Position numbers and translations under genes: made by a program
The notes under the pieces: model-generated
What the model saw: the letters and a program-made list of their open reading frames with translations, nothing else
Databases searched by the model: none
Told to the model about the DNA's origin: nothing
NCBI GenBank assembly: GCA_014218235.1
Contig: CM024753.1
Span: 191,432,348 to 191,496,347 of the forward strand
From: Colocasia esculenta
Lineage: Eukaryota > Streptophyta > Magnoliopsida > Alismatales > Araceae
Length of the DNA: 64,000 bases
Direction: 5' to 3'
Part shown: positions 1-11,482 of the stretch, in pieces
Layout: each line of letters begins with the position of its first letter
Numbering within the stretch: the first letter of the stretch is position 1

Positions 1-373
1 GCATTAAATATAACCGTACATTTCTCTGCACGATGCATATTCAGATATCTTCTATTCCTATGCATGTGCATGTAATATCTTTTTGAAGAGACAGAATGGA
101 ATTTCCATTTTGATGTATTCTCACTCTAACGTTGACTGACAACAAGAGACAGCTTAGCTGTCTACGTTTTAGCATTTAATGTGTGCAGGTCACTGACAGC
201 ACAACTCTATACAACGTTGGATAAAGTAGAAGCTGGAGGATATCAAGAAGGATTTTCTTCTTACATGCATGGAACGTAAAGGACCGTTGATTACAAACAA
301 GATCCATGCAGTCTAACATTCTCAGAACATACAGACAACAAATACTTCAAACGGCTACATTTTTCAAAGAAGA

Positions 374-381
374 TATAAATA
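374..381 (+). promoter_or_regulatory. TATA box of element A 5' LTR
   Basis: TATAAATA, conserved at 22857-22864 in the 3' LTR. It marks the U3/R side of the LTR; transcription should begin about 30 nt downstream. Confidence 0.65.
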
Positions 382-744
382 GAAGACTGGTGCCTACATG
401 ATACACATGTCTTGAGAATTCAAAATCTGCAAGCACAATAGAAGAGCTCAAGTCTCACTCCATCACTTTGTTGTAGCTCTCAGCTCTCTGTTGGGTTCAC
501 ATTCTAAATAACAACATGTTTTTTATGATGAACAATGTGAATTGAGTTTAGATGATGAACAATGTAAATTGAGCTTAATGGATGAGATCTTCATACAAAT
601 GACTTGTCACAATAACTTGGTACAATGTTTGATTATATATGTTCATAATATCTCACTAACTATGTTTACCATTGTAGGAGATATACTATGCAAGACATAT
701 GCCAACATCAAGTATGAAAGATCAAGAAAATGTCAGAAGATAGA

Positions 745-1020
745 GCACCTATCGACAACCAGAAAACCCCTGTCGACAGATAAGCAGGTCAGCAACATAC
801 AGTGTTCTGAAAAGAACTGCATGTCGAAAGCAAATCTGTCCCTGTCGACAGAAGCATACAGTCAGAAAACCAGTGTTCTGGAAAACATGTGCTTGTCGAC
901 AGCACAAAGTCATCTGTCGACAGATGCACAGAGCAAGAGCTTCGACAGAACCTCCAGACATCTGAAGCTTAGCATATTGTTGATCCCTGTCGACAGCAAG
1001 TGTATGACGTGTCGACAGAC
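745..1020 (+). repeat. CTGTCGACAG palindrome cluster in U3 of S1
   Basis: Perfect CTGTCGACAG at 770-779, 842-851, 914-923 and 987-996, with near copies around 750, 892, 939 and 1009-1018. The four perfect copies are 72, 72 and 73 bp apart. The cluster lies about 90-360 bp upstream of the TATA-like box, the position of an enhancer-type repeat. Confidence 0.8.
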
Positions 1021-1105
1021 GTACAGAGTCTTCAAAAACAGAAAGTTTGAAAGTTACCAAAGTTGGTGTTTCCAACAACCACGTCTCTCCATATGTAAAC
1101 ACCAC

Positions 1106-1113
1106 TATATAAA
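1106..1113 (+). promoter_or_regulatory. TATA-like box of S1
   Basis: TATATAAA downstream of the palindrome cluster, in the position corresponding to the other Sirevirus LTRs in the window. Confidence 0.55.
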
Positions 1114-1551
1114 CATCTTTTTTAAGCAAATCACGAACACAAGCAGCCTCCAAGCAAAAACCCTAAAGAGTTCTCACAAGAAGTTTTGTTCTGCTGCTCT
1201 GCTTCAACCTACCGCTCAGAACTAAGAAGAGAAGTCTCTCCAGCGGAAAGTGAAGTCTGAACGTCGTGGATTCAAGTGTCTCCATCAAGTTGTGACCTAC
1301 AAGACGAAGCTTGAAGCCTAGTCAGACGTTCACAAGAAGAGTTTACAACTGGATTTGTTCTTCAACTCTTAAACTCTTCTCTGTTTCTATTTCTCCATAT
1401 CCGTGTGTGTGTTGTGTTTCAAGCAGTTCTTGTGCTTGATACACGTGTGTGGGTGTTGATCTGATCGTGGTTGCACATCAGATAACACGTGTGTGAGTTG
1501 TAGTTTGTGAACTAGCTCATATGCAGGTTGTTCTGCGTGTGTGTGTGGCCC

Positions 1552-1589
1552 GTGGATGTAGGATACACAAGTTGTGTATTCCGAACCAC
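1552..1589 (+). other. Conserved LTR hairpin with AYGUA/GAA internal loop, S1 copy
   Basis: Lower stem GTGG/CCAC, internal loop ATGTA opposite GAA, upper stem GGATACACAA with TTGTGTATTCC (one bulge). The same architecture with different stem sequences occurs in every Sirevirus LTR here. Confidence 0.7.
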
Positions 1590-1995
1590 GTAAATCTGCT
1601 TGTCTAGTGGTTTGAACGATTTTACGCTAGATGTTTGGTAGGCACGGCGTCACTACGCACGTTTGATAATCTGTTATCCATCTGTTATCAAGTCACACAC
1701 ATCCACACATAGTTTAAAGTTTGACATTGTTTTGATAATCCATGTTTCAAAGAAAAGAAGGTGATAAGCATTTTTAATCGGCAGTAATCTATTCAACCCC
1801 CCTTCTAGATTACCATATAGGGAATTCCGCAACCCTTCACTCTCTGCATCCAGTGTCATCTTAGAGAGAGCGTTTGTGTACTGAGAGAGTTCATTTATTG
1901 TTCAACTTCTCCTCTCAGTCTTCACTTCGGATCAAGCATTGTGTTGTTAGCTTGGTCCAGGGGCGCATCATCTCTTGAACACTTTTGTGTGTTAA

Positions 1996-2190
1996 TTCCC
2001 TTCGTGTGAAGGAAGACCTGGGGGTTCCAGGGTATTCATTTCCCTTCGTGTTGAAGGAAGACCTGGTGGGATCCAGGGTGTTGTATTCCTCTTCGGGTTG
2101 TGAAGAGAAGACCAGCTGCGGCTGGGTGTGTAAGTGTCCTTGAGGGGGACTATACCCTTGGGTAGTGGAATCCTGAGTTGTTGCTCAGAG
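1996..2190 (+). other. Tandem mini-hairpin array, element A 5' LTR
   Basis: Three successive units each contain two hairpins. Units 1 and 2: TTCCCTTC/GAAGGAA then CCTGG/CCAGG. Unit 3: CTCTTC/GAAGAG then CCAGC/GCTGG. Both arms changed together in unit 3. TACCC/GGGTA (2153-2164) and CTGAG/CTCAG (2173-2188) follow. The array lies in the transcribed leader. Confidence 0.65.
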
Positions 2191-2191
2191 A

Positions 2192-2230
2192 CTAGACGTA
2201 GGACTTCGGCGGAAAGGAAGTCCGAACCAG
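2192..2230 (+). other. Conserved LTR hairpin, element A 5' LTR copy
   Basis: Lower stem CTAG/CCAG (CTGG in the 3' LTR), loop ACGTA opposite GAA, upper stem GGACTTC/GAAGTCC perfect over 7 bp. Confidence 0.7.
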
Positions 2231-2404
2231 GATAAAATATTGTGTAGTGTGTCTGATTGCTTTGTGTTTATTGTCTTCTTCTCGCTAACACTAACAATCA
2301 TCGAAGTGCTTGTTGTGTGAACATTTTTGTGGACAGGTTTTAGATAATCAAATTTTAAAAAATCCCATTCACCCCCCCTCTAGGCTTGCTAGCTGGGCAA
2401 CAAG

Positions 2405-2416
2405 TGATATCAGAGC
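2405..2416 (+). other. Primer binding site of element A (initiator Met tRNA)
   Basis: TGATATCAGAGC two bases after the LTR; one change from TGGTATCAGAGC, the usual plant copia PBS complementary to the 3' end of initiator methionine tRNA. Confidence 0.85.
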
Positions 2417-2467
2417 TAGTCTCTTCGACAAAGAAGAAGATCCAACGATCTGAAGAGAAAAGATCAA

Positions 2468-4220
2468 ATGGCAGCCCAAAGTCACTTCGAAGGTCAGTCT
2501 GTAAACCGACCCCCTCTATTTGATGGTTGGGACTATACCTACTGGAAGACCAGGATGGAGTACTTCCTACAAGGATTCGATTTTCAAATAGGGTCCATAA
2601 TAGATGAAGGCGATCTAGTTGTTCAAAACAACAGATAAAACTGGACAGAAGATGATAGAAAGAAGATTTCTTTCAACTGCAAAGCTAAGAGCATATTATG
2701 TTGTGCACTTAGCAAGAAAGAGTTTAATAGAGTTTCAGCCTGCAAATCAGTAATGGAAATGTGGGAGAAGCTTAGAATTACGTACAAAGGGACAGATAAA
2801 GTAAAAGAGACCAGAATAGATATTCTAGTGACACAGTATGAGAGGTTCCAGATGCAGCCAAGAGAGTCAATAACTCAGATGTTCAGCAGATTTACAGATA
2901 TCACAAATGGGTTGGCTGGTCTAGGAAAAAGCTATGAAATGGGAGATATGGTCAGGAAGATCTTAAGATCTCTACCAGCCTCGTGGACTCCAAAAGTGAC
3001 AGCAATAGAAGAGGCCAATGACTTAAAGAGAATGTCATTAGAGAAACTCATTGGGTCACTCATGGCTCATGAGATCAACATGGAAAGACTCGGAGAATCC
3101 TCAAGCAAGAAAAAGCATACCAATGCTCTCAAGGCTACAGAAGGTAGCTCTGAAGAAGAATCTGAGGATGAGGTAAGCAATGAAGGCAGTGATGATGAAG
3201 AAGCACTTCTATCCAGAAGACTACAACACATACTAGCCAAGAAAAAGAAATACCAGTCTGGAAGAAGGTATTTTAAGAAAGGAAAAGACTTCAAGAAGCC
3301 TGAAGTCAAAGATGTGAAGAAGAATGAACCAATCTACTACGAATGCAAGAAGCCAAGACATATCAAAGCTGAATGTCCAAAACTGAAGAAAATTGAGTTC
3401 AGAAAGAAGGATAGTTCCAAGAAATTCAGAAGATACAAGAAGAAAGCCATGGCAGCAGCATGGGACAACAGTAGTGACTCGGACAGCGAGTCAAGCTCAA
3501 GCAATGAAGAAGAAGAAGCCAACTTGGCATTCATGGCCAACGTCGGAGATAAGATAACATCAGACTCATCTTTTTCTTCGTGTAATGAATCTGATTCACA
3601 TAACTTAGAAGAAGCTTTTAATGAATTGTACTGTAAATATAAAGAAGTATGTAAATCACTAAAAGCCAGTAAGAAAAATCTCGCATGCTTAGAAAATACT
3701 AATTCAGACTTAAAATCTGAAAATGAGCAAATGGAAAAACAAATTACTGAACTAAAAAGGAGAAATTAACTATTATGTGAAGACTTAAAAGCTAAAAATG
3801 AACAATTAGCGAGTTTGGAAAACCAAGAAACTGTAAATAAATTAAAACAAGAAGTTAACACTTTAACAACAGAAAATGAAAAATTGTCAAGCACACTAGA
3901 CAATTTTATTAATGGCAAAACAACATTAATATTAAAAGGTGCTAGACGGTCAGGTAAAAAGAAACATGGATTAGGTTATACTCCTTCCGATAATGAAGAA
4001 ACAGTAGTATATCCTAAAATATATCCAACTCCTACATTTGTACCTGAACAAGACAGCATATAAAACAAACCTCAAATACATTCCAACTGAAAAGGCAACC
4101 AAAATGTCTTGTTGTAGCCATTGCAACAAGTTAGGACACATCAAAGTATCATGTCCAACTAGACATAAAGTATGGATAATTAAAAGAAAATTTGATGATA
4201 CTAACTAATCAGGACCCAAA
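2468..4220 (+). pseudogene. gag: gag of element A, degenerate
   Basis: Encodes the structural protein that would form the virus-like particle and bind element RNA. ATG at 2468 opens the typical copia Gag start (RPPLFDGWDYTYWKTRM), then a UBN2-type region to about residue 200, an acidic/lysine-rich linker, a zinc knuckle, and a long coiled coil. The first knuckle is damaged: the first Cys is Tyr and the Gly before His is Arg (YECKKPRHIKAEC). A second knuckle, CSHCNKLGHIKVSC near 4117, is intact but in another frame. In-frame stops lie at 2636 and 3767, and a one-base shift near 4056 precedes the second knuckle. The PBS lies 50 bp upstream and pol starts just downstream. Inactive as it stands. 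Confidence 0.9.
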
Positions 4221-4243
4221 AGAATTTTGGTACCTAAAGCTTA

Positions 4244-7200
4244 ATGTTTTTAATGCGGGGAAACCTTCGAGCATCCAAATGGTACTTGGATAGCGGATGC
4301 TCAAGGCATATGTCAGGTAATAAGAAGTTGTTCTCTCACCTTGAAGTTGAAGAAGGCACAGTTACATATGGTGACAATGGCAAAGGAACTGTAATAGGTT
4401 GCGGACCGGTTGGTAGCAAAGAAAAGGTTATCATTAAAGATGTACTTTGTGTGAAAGGACTGAAGCACAACCTTATCAGTATTAGCCAGCTGTGCGATAA
4501 AGGACATCAGATCAGATTTCAAGAGTCAAAGTGCAGTATCATGAAGGATGGTGCAGTCATGTTTGAAGCCAGCAGGGAAAAGAACCTGTATGTACTTCAT
4601 TTAGAAGACCTGAAAGATCAAGATGTATGTCCGACAGCAAACAAAGAGCAGTCAGCTAAACTTTGGCACCGAAGACTGGGCCACTGCAGTTTGGATGGCA
4701 TGAGAAAATTGATGAAGAGAAGCTTGGTGGAAGGTCTACCCAAGGTTAGTGCAAAAATGAATGGTGTCTGTAGGCCGTGTGCAAAAGGGAAACACACAAA
4801 GTCATCCTTCAAGTCAAAGACCCTGGTGACAACCTCTAAACCCTTAGAACTTCTACATATGGATTTATTTAGGCCAATGAGGACCACAAGTCTCGGGGGA
4901 AAGAACTTTGGATTTGTTATAGTAGATGATTATTCCAAATTTACATGGGTTTCGTTCCTGGAACACAAGGATGATACTTTTGAAAGTTTTGTTAGTTTCA
5001 GCAAGAATGTTCAAAAGGATAAGAAGTATAGCATCATTAGTATCCGATCAGATCATGGAGGAGAATTTCAGAATGAGAGCTTTGCAAAATTTTGTGATAG
5101 CCAAGGAATAGAACACAACTTCTCAGCACCAAGGACACCACAGCAAAATGGAGTTGCTGAAAGAAAGAATAGAACCCTATTGGATATGGCAAGGACAATG
5201 CTATCAGAATATGATTTGCTAAGATATTTTTGGGCCGAAGCCATCAGCACAGCATGCTATATTATCAATAGAGTAATGATCAGGCCAATCTTGAGAAAGA
5301 CTTCATATGAGCTATACAAGCAGAAGAAGCCGAAGATCAGCCATTTTAGGACATTTGGATGTCCATGCTTCATCCACAACAACGGAAAAAGGGATATTGG
5401 TAAGCTAGACTCCAAATCAGATGATGGTATATTCATGGGGTATGCTTCCAAACCCAAAGGATATAGAGCATTTAACAAACGAACTTTATTGATTGAGCAA
5501 TCAGTGCATATTATTTTTGATGAAACTAACCCTTCCTTGAGAAAGGAAGTAGATAGTGATATTGATGATACAGATGAATTGTTCAAGAAGCTAAAGAACA
5601 CATCGATTGAGGACAAGGAAGATCCACCCTTAGAAGATCTACAACAAAAGGACATCACATGAAAATCTCCGAAAGGAATGGAGGTATAAGAAGGATCACC
5701 CTCTGGACAATATAATTGGAGATCCATCTATTGGGGTAAGAACAAGAGGTAATGTAATTCCATGTAATTATTTAGCTTTTGTATCTCAAATGGAGCCTAA
5801 GACAGTCAATGAGGCACTGTCTAATGAATCTTGGATAATAGCCATGCAAGATGAACTTAACCAGTTCAAGAGAAACCAAGTATGGTCTCTTGTTCCGAGA
5901 CCATCAGATCATCCTGTAATTGGCACCAAATAGGTGTTCAGGAACAAATTGGATGAAGCTGGTGTGATCACTAGAAATAAGGCCAGATTGGTAGCTCAAG
6001 GCTATTCCAAAGAGGAAGGCATAGATTTCGATGAAACCTATGCACCAGTGGCTAGACTTGAGGCAATTAGGATTTTACTTACATATGTTTCTACATTAAA
6101 TTTAAAACTCTTTCAAATGGATGTAAAATCTACTTTTCTGAATGGTTTTATAAAGGAAGAGGTATATGTAGAACAACCACCTGGTTTTGATGACATGGAT
6201 TTTCCGAATCACATTTTTAAGTTGCATAAAGCTTTATATGGTTTGAAACAAGCACCAAGAGCATGGTATGAACGTATAAGTACATTTTTATTGAACCATG
6301 GTTTCATTAGAGGAAAAGTAGACAGTACATTATTTGTTAAGTCTAAAGTCAAACATGTATTGCTTGTACAAATTTATGTAGATGATATAATATTTGGTTC
6401 TACTGATGAATCTCTTTGCAAGTATTTTGAAAAGCTTATGCAGGGAGAATTTGAATTGAGCATGATGGAGGAGCTCAACTACTTCGTCGGATTACAAATC
6501 AAACAAGGAAAGGAAGGATCTCACATCTGTCAAGCTAAATATACCAAAGAATTACTAAAGAAGTTTGGATTTGAAAATACGAAGCCACTGTCAACACCCA
6601 TGAGCACATCAACAAGGCTAGACAGTGACAAAAATGGTAAGAAAGTAGATCAGAAACATTACAGAGGTATGATAGGTTCATTACTTTATTTAACAGTAAG
6701 CAGACCTGATATATTGTTTAGCGTATGTATGTGCTCTAGGTACCAGGCAGATCCTAAAGAGTCTCATTTAATTTGTGTTAAAAGGATCTTTAGATACTTA
6801 GCCAAAACTCATGATCTAGGATTATGGTACCCAAATTCATATGAAATTAATTTAGTAGGATATTCTGATGTTGACTATGCTGGATGCAAGGTAGATAGGA
6901 AAAGCACCAGTGGATTTTGTCAATTTCTTGCAGGATGTCTGATATCATGGTTCTCAACAAAGCAAAATTCAATAGCCCTATCTACAGCTGAAGCTGAGTA
7001 CGTGGCTGCTGGAAGCTGTTGTACACAACTCTTATGGATCAAACAGCAACTTGAGGATTTTGGACTAAATATCAAGACAATTCCCTTGCTGTGCGATAAC
7101 ACCAGTGCAATAAATCTCACAAAAAAACAAATTCAACATTCAAGGACAAAGCACATTGAGGTTAGATACCATTTTATTCGTGATCATGTAGCTAATGGTA

Positions 7201-7316
7201 ATATAAACATTTCTTTTGTAGATACTCAAAATTAGTTAGCAGATATCTTCATAAAGGCCTTACCTGAAGAGAGATTTACTTCTCTAAGAAGGGAACTAGG
7301 CATGTGTAAATTGTGA
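4244..7316 (+). pseudogene. pol: pol of element A (protease, integrase, RT, RNase H), degenerate
   Basis: Copia-order polyprotein. Protease: WYLDSGCSRHMSG with the Asp-Ser-Gly site kept (~4280). Integrase: HHCC finger (HRRLGH...CRPCAKGKH), catalytic Asp in LLHMDLF, Asp in SDHGGEF, Glu in QQNGVAERKNRTL. Reverse transcriptase: VARLEAIRILL through YVDDIIFGS. RNase H: GYSDVDYAG, STAEAEYVA, then KHIEVRYHFIRD. The frame from 4244 ends at 5662; a frameshift near 5660-5690 moves to the frame used to the end. Stops at 5931 (TAG for the usual Trp before VFRNK) and 7233 (TAG where Gln is usual before LADIF). Catalytic motifs remain, so the damage looks fairly recent. It would process Gag and copy and integrate the element. 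Confidence 0.93.
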
Positions 7317-7675
7317 AAGATTTATCTGTATAAAACTAAAATATAAAGTATTTCAGAATAACCAAATTTTCTCTCCCCTATAGTTAAGCAAAATTTCAAT
7401 AAAATATTACTTGTTTCTTACTTATCTGAGACGGTTCGATTACTTTTAAAGTATTTATTCCTCTCGAACTGGTCACTTTGTCATTTTCTATCATTATGGT
7501 GCCTCTTGTTTCGAAAAGTCACCTTTATTCTTTTTGATAAAAACTTGAAATCGGTGGTACAACAATTCACCCTTCGTCTTCATCTCTTTCAACTTGCCTG
7601 AGGCGATACCCTATCGACTCCGGCATAGACTCTCTGAAATTTCAAAGCGTCCAACTCCTTCCCGCTAGAAATTTC
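7317..7675 (+). other. Spacer between pol and envelope-like ORF
   Basis: AT-rich and noncoding. It contains a dyad with arms around GGTTCGA (7433-7439) and TCGAAC (7464-7469) enclosing the palindromic TACTTTTAAAGTA. No other feature is evident; the start of the envelope-like frame is uncertain within 7560-7735. Confidence 0.5.
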
Positions 7676-9028
7676 TTGAGGGCTTCTGCTCCTTTCCTCA
7701 TTGCAATCATTCAGAAACTTTCCCCATTCAAATCCATGGCCGCGTCTGGTGTTTCCGGCAGCGTTGGGGGCTATAGAGCTGAGTTTCTCACCGCTGAGCA
7801 GCAAGAAAGGTTCACCTCTGTGAAGATCAAGGTCTATGGCAATAAGGCAGTGGACGTTGCAGATTTGCAGAAGAATGGAATAGGCAGCATCATTGCAGCA
7901 ATGGAGAGGATGAAATGGTCGAAGATGGCAACTCTGTCAGAAGTAAGTTATCCAGACCTAGTTAAGGCTTTTTTACGTTTGTTTAAAGACTGAGGAGGAC
8001 GGGTCCTTGACATCCACCGTCAAAGGATCCCAGATTAAGATCACCTATGGGCTATTGGAATCACTATTTGGTGTTTGCACCATCGGTCACAGTGGGGTTC
8101 ACACTGTGGATATCTAGGCGAAAGGGCTAGGGATTGTTGGTCCTGAATTCAGACTAAAGGATGGGAAGATTGACATCAACCAGTTGAATGCTTTGAACCA
8201 TATTTTGCACTTTATTGTTTTCCAAATTTTGGTCCCAAGGAGTGCCACATTTTCAACTTGCACAAAGGCGGACTCGGATATGATGTTCTGGGCTATCCAG
8301 AATTAGAGCATAAATATGGCAGAGGTTATGATAGAAAGGATGAAGTTCGCATCCGCTCAGGTTTGGGACAAGAAAAGCAAGCTAAATGTGTCCCTACCAT
8401 ATGCACACCTGCTCACCAAGGTATTTCAACATTTTGGCATCAACTTATCTAGAGCAGTGTCAGAGAAAATGGGGCAAGCAATGCGAAGCAGAAACCTGAA
8501 GAAGAGTGGCTTCTCATTAGTGGCTGGAGTATGGACTAAAACTTCAGTAGCAGAAGGCAAGGCCATTATTGGCGAAGCCCAAGAGGTCCAACAAGAAGTA
8601 ACAGCAGTAGCAGCAGATGTACCAGTAGGACCAGGAGTTCAAGAGGAACCAGCAGTAGCACCTACAGTGCAAGCAGCAGCAACAAATATCAGGGAATGTG
8701 TGTCAGACATTCAGGAAGAGCAAGCAGCAGAAATTATTCAAGAAATTGTTGAGGATATCAGCTCCAGTGAAAGAAGGATAGAGGATATTCATCCTGAGCA
8801 CCTCGAGCCTGTAGAGAAATTGCAAGAAATTTCCCCTCCAACTTCTATGGTAGGGTCAGTCCTCAGAAGAGTGCTAGACTCCATTCCAAGCACTTAAAGT
8901 GTGCAAGAGGTTGCCATCGTTGAAGAAGATGTGGCATTAGGCCACATTGCAGATGTTGTGATGGAGGAAGCTCCCATTCGGGGGGAGCAGGAAATTGTAA
9001 CTGAAGATGTGCAAGTAGAAGATGCTCC
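7676..9028 (+). pseudogene. Envelope-like ORF of element A, 5' part
   Basis: Resembles the envelope-like third ORF of plant env-bearing Sireviruses; that assignment is from memory of the family. Its function is not established, and no signal peptide or fusion peptide is evident here. The likely start is the Met at 7736 or 7676. A first block ends at a stop (7991-7993); after frame changes, the longest frame (8316-8897) reads MAEVMIERMKFASAQVWDKK followed by a Gln/Glu/Ala/Val-rich acidic stretch to a stop at 8895. Coding resemblance continues to 9028. It is split at the TSD tagtc by the gypsy element and resumes at 18851. Confidence 0.7.
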
Positions 9029-9033
9029 TAGTC

Positions 9034-11373
9034 TGTAACGACCTGAGAACCCGACCCTCGGCCAACGCCGAGGACCCAATTTTCGCGGTCGCCACCAACG
9101 GATCCGAAGAACCGGAAGGGCTATAATATGCATCTAACAGGATATGTAACGGAAGTAAACGTCAACTGCTAAACTAGAAGCATACAGGCGGAAACATAAA
9201 AAAGAGAGACCGTTGTGTACTGCTCTAAGTACAGTCCTAACGCACGCACGCTAGTACAAGTAAAAGGCAGGCGAAGAACAAGTCCCTTAGGGGCATACCC
9301 CGAGGGTGACGTACAATGAAACAAGGGAGCCACTGCTAGCTACGGGGACCACGCCTACCGCCCCGTCTCCTCCGCCCGGCGCGCACCCTGCCGCTGCTGA
9401 GAAGTCTCACCTGGGAAAAGGAGGGATGAGCTTCACAACAGAAACTCAGTAGGGACTACCAATCTCCTACTGGCTCTAGACAGGCAGAAGAATATATATA
9501 TGTAAAATAAATGACAACAGTTTATATCTTCTACCTACCAACGGAAGTGCGGAAGCGAAACTACAACTAGCACGGTACGGAAAGTACACACGGTCGGAAA
9601 CTCCGTACGAATGCTCGTCGTGACCCCCATACGGATAGTAAACACAAATGGAGGGAACTCCGTCTAGACAAGGAACACTAGCTACGGAAACACTACCACT
9701 AGTCAAGGTCAGGTGCGTCCACCGACGTCTTATCCTCGACCCGGGTCCTGACCCTCACGGCTCGTCAAAGTGAGGTAGGACACAAAGTAACACAACAGTA
9801 ACTACCGTAGTCTGGCCAGACTACGGTCCCACGCCTGGCCTCTCTAAGCGGTTCCAGGGCCGCAAAGAGCGAGGCAGTGAGAAAAGGACTATCTGGACTG
9901 TGTCGGGAAGAACTCTGAAAACTGACCTCGGCGTCCCAGTCCAACCACGAGAGCACTGCAAGCGACTCAACGCCACTGTCCTAACCACCGTTTTCCCCTA
10001 AGCTCCAGAGTCCACCTAGTGGCTACCAACTCAAGCCCACTCGTAGCCCAGAGTACTCCCTCAACAGGCTATCGAGGATGGAGGTCCCAGGCAATGGTAA
10101 CAACCTCTCACGCGGGACAAGCCTTCAAGTGCCAAGCACCGGACGAAAGACTAGTGTAGACCGCACTAGGGAACTAGCACAGGTGCCACGGGTACAGCAA
10201 AAAGAAACGGACACGGCAAGAATCAGAAATTTGACTCACGGCTGAGGTCGCTACGCATCGGGCCATCGCGACATGGTCGCGACGCCCTACCCTGTCGTGA
10301 TCCAGTCGCGATGGCCCAAGCCGTTGTGACAAGGTCGCGGCACCCAAGAGCATCGCGATCCTGTCGCGGTCGGCCAGGCCACCGCGACAAGATCGCGGCC
10401 TCTAAAGGGGTAGTGTTCCCAGCAGGGGGGAGCTCCGGAACCCTTCTTCCGGAATCGTCCCAAAACACAAAATAGGCAAACCACAGGGGGAGGGGAGCAT
10501 GCTCAACATGTAAGAAAGCCATTAAAGTGCCCAAACCACCCTTAAAGCCCCACAGACATGGATTTATACGAATCTACACTCAAGGAAAACCTCACTCAAC
10601 CTCGAGCATGGAGTTCTCACACTCCCAAGCCCTAAACCACAGAGGAAGCACGATGTAGAGGGGGGAAGGGAGCATGCTTAGGGTGAGAGGATCAAGGGTC
10701 CCTACCTCCATGCGAAGAATGAACCCGTTGGGGCCTTCTCGTAGGAAAAGACACCTCCTCCTCGCTCCGAACGGCACGAACGCGTCCCCTGCACGAGCAG
10801 GACGACACCACCTCAGCACGAGCGCCTCAAACACCGAGATCCGCCAAGAATCCGCAAGAGGAACACGAGAGGGAAGGGAGAGGGGAGAAAGAGAGCTGAG
10901 ACGGCAAGAGGGGGAGAATGGGCGCGCCTTCGGTTTTTAAGCCGACGGCCCCCAAAACGCGACGGGCCGACCCGGCGCGACAACTAGCGTGTCGCGACAC
11001 TCCTCGGCATCACGACCATGTCACGAAGGTCGCCCCCGGTGCGACCCCTAAAAGGCAGTCAAACCTCGGAGACCAGAAAAGCAGTCGCGACGCCCAGACA
11101 GGCCACGTCAATGCTGCACACGTCTGACACCTAACAAAGCCGTTCTGACAGAAAGGACACCGGTCATGTCTGTCAGAAAAGCAGTCGCGACCCCTTCAGA
11201 CGCCGCAACAAGGACGCGACGGCAACCCCTGTCGCGACAAGAACGCGGCGGCCGGGTGCGGCACGACCCAACGCTGTCACGGCAAACCGCTCTGGCGTGA
11301 CCACGCCGTAGCCACAGTGCCTGGCGCGACCCTGAAGACGGGGCCAAAGGGCCTAAGGGGGCCGGGTCTTACA
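9034..11373 (-). repeat. 3' LTR of the gypsy element
   Basis: 2340 bp, collinear with 16509-18850. On minus, a TATA-like TATAAATC lies at 10561-10568. U3 (10930-11330) and R/U5 (10240-10400) are crowded with TCGCGAC-type palindromes, many decayed to TCACGA/TCGTGA by CpG loss. An AT microsatellite at ~9490-9500 differs in length from the partner LTR. Confidence 0.93.
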
Positions 11374-11386
11374 TCCCACCCACCTT
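11374..11386 (-). other. Polypurine tract of the gypsy element
   Basis: On minus, AAGGTGGGTGGGA directly precedes the 3' LTR; this is the expected plus-strand primer site. Confidence 0.8.
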
Positions 11387-11482
11387 AAGACATTTCGTCC
11401 TCAAAATAAAAACAACTCGGTCTCAAACCGAAAAGCAGTACAAGGAGAAGTAACATACCAATCAATCAAACAAATAGGGAAA

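Larger units (their letters stand above)
489..1839 (+). mobile_element. Solo LTR S1 (Sirevirus-type) inside element A's 5' LTR
   Basis: The A 5' LTR is interrupted relative to its 3' LTR by 1351 bp that begin TGTTGGGTTC and end AACCCTTCA, flanked by the 5-bp direct repeat ctctc (484-488 and 1840-1844). TG...CA ends with a 5-bp target duplication and no internal region mean an LTR left by LTR-LTR recombination. Orientation is plus: a TATA-like box (1106-1113) lies downstream of a palindrome cluster, and the conserved LTR hairpin (1552-1589) reads on plus. The sequence differs from A's own LTR, so this is another family. An open frame at 542-1225 runs through the palindrome region and has no recognisable domain. 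Confidence 0.92.
1..2402 (+). repeat. 5' LTR of element A (partial, interrupted by solo LTR S1)
   Basis: Matches the 3' LTR (22484-23531) from base 1 to 488 and again from 1845 to 2402, with scattered substitutions. It ends in GGGCAACA just before the PBS. Without S1 and the duplicated ctctc it would be about 2.0 kb, equal to the 3' LTR. TATA-like box at 374-381. The transcribed part has tandem mini-hairpins (1996-2190) and the conserved LTR hairpin (2192-2230). Confidence 0.93.

Noticed and set aside
542..1225. 227-codon frame on plus and 134-codon frame on minus in S1
   Set aside because: Both run through the palindrome cluster inside a solo LTR, show no domain, and reflect repeat composition.
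10240..10420. CpG island or gene promoter in the GC-rich TCGCGAC region
   Set aside because: It is part of the gypsy LTR and repeated at 17725-17880.
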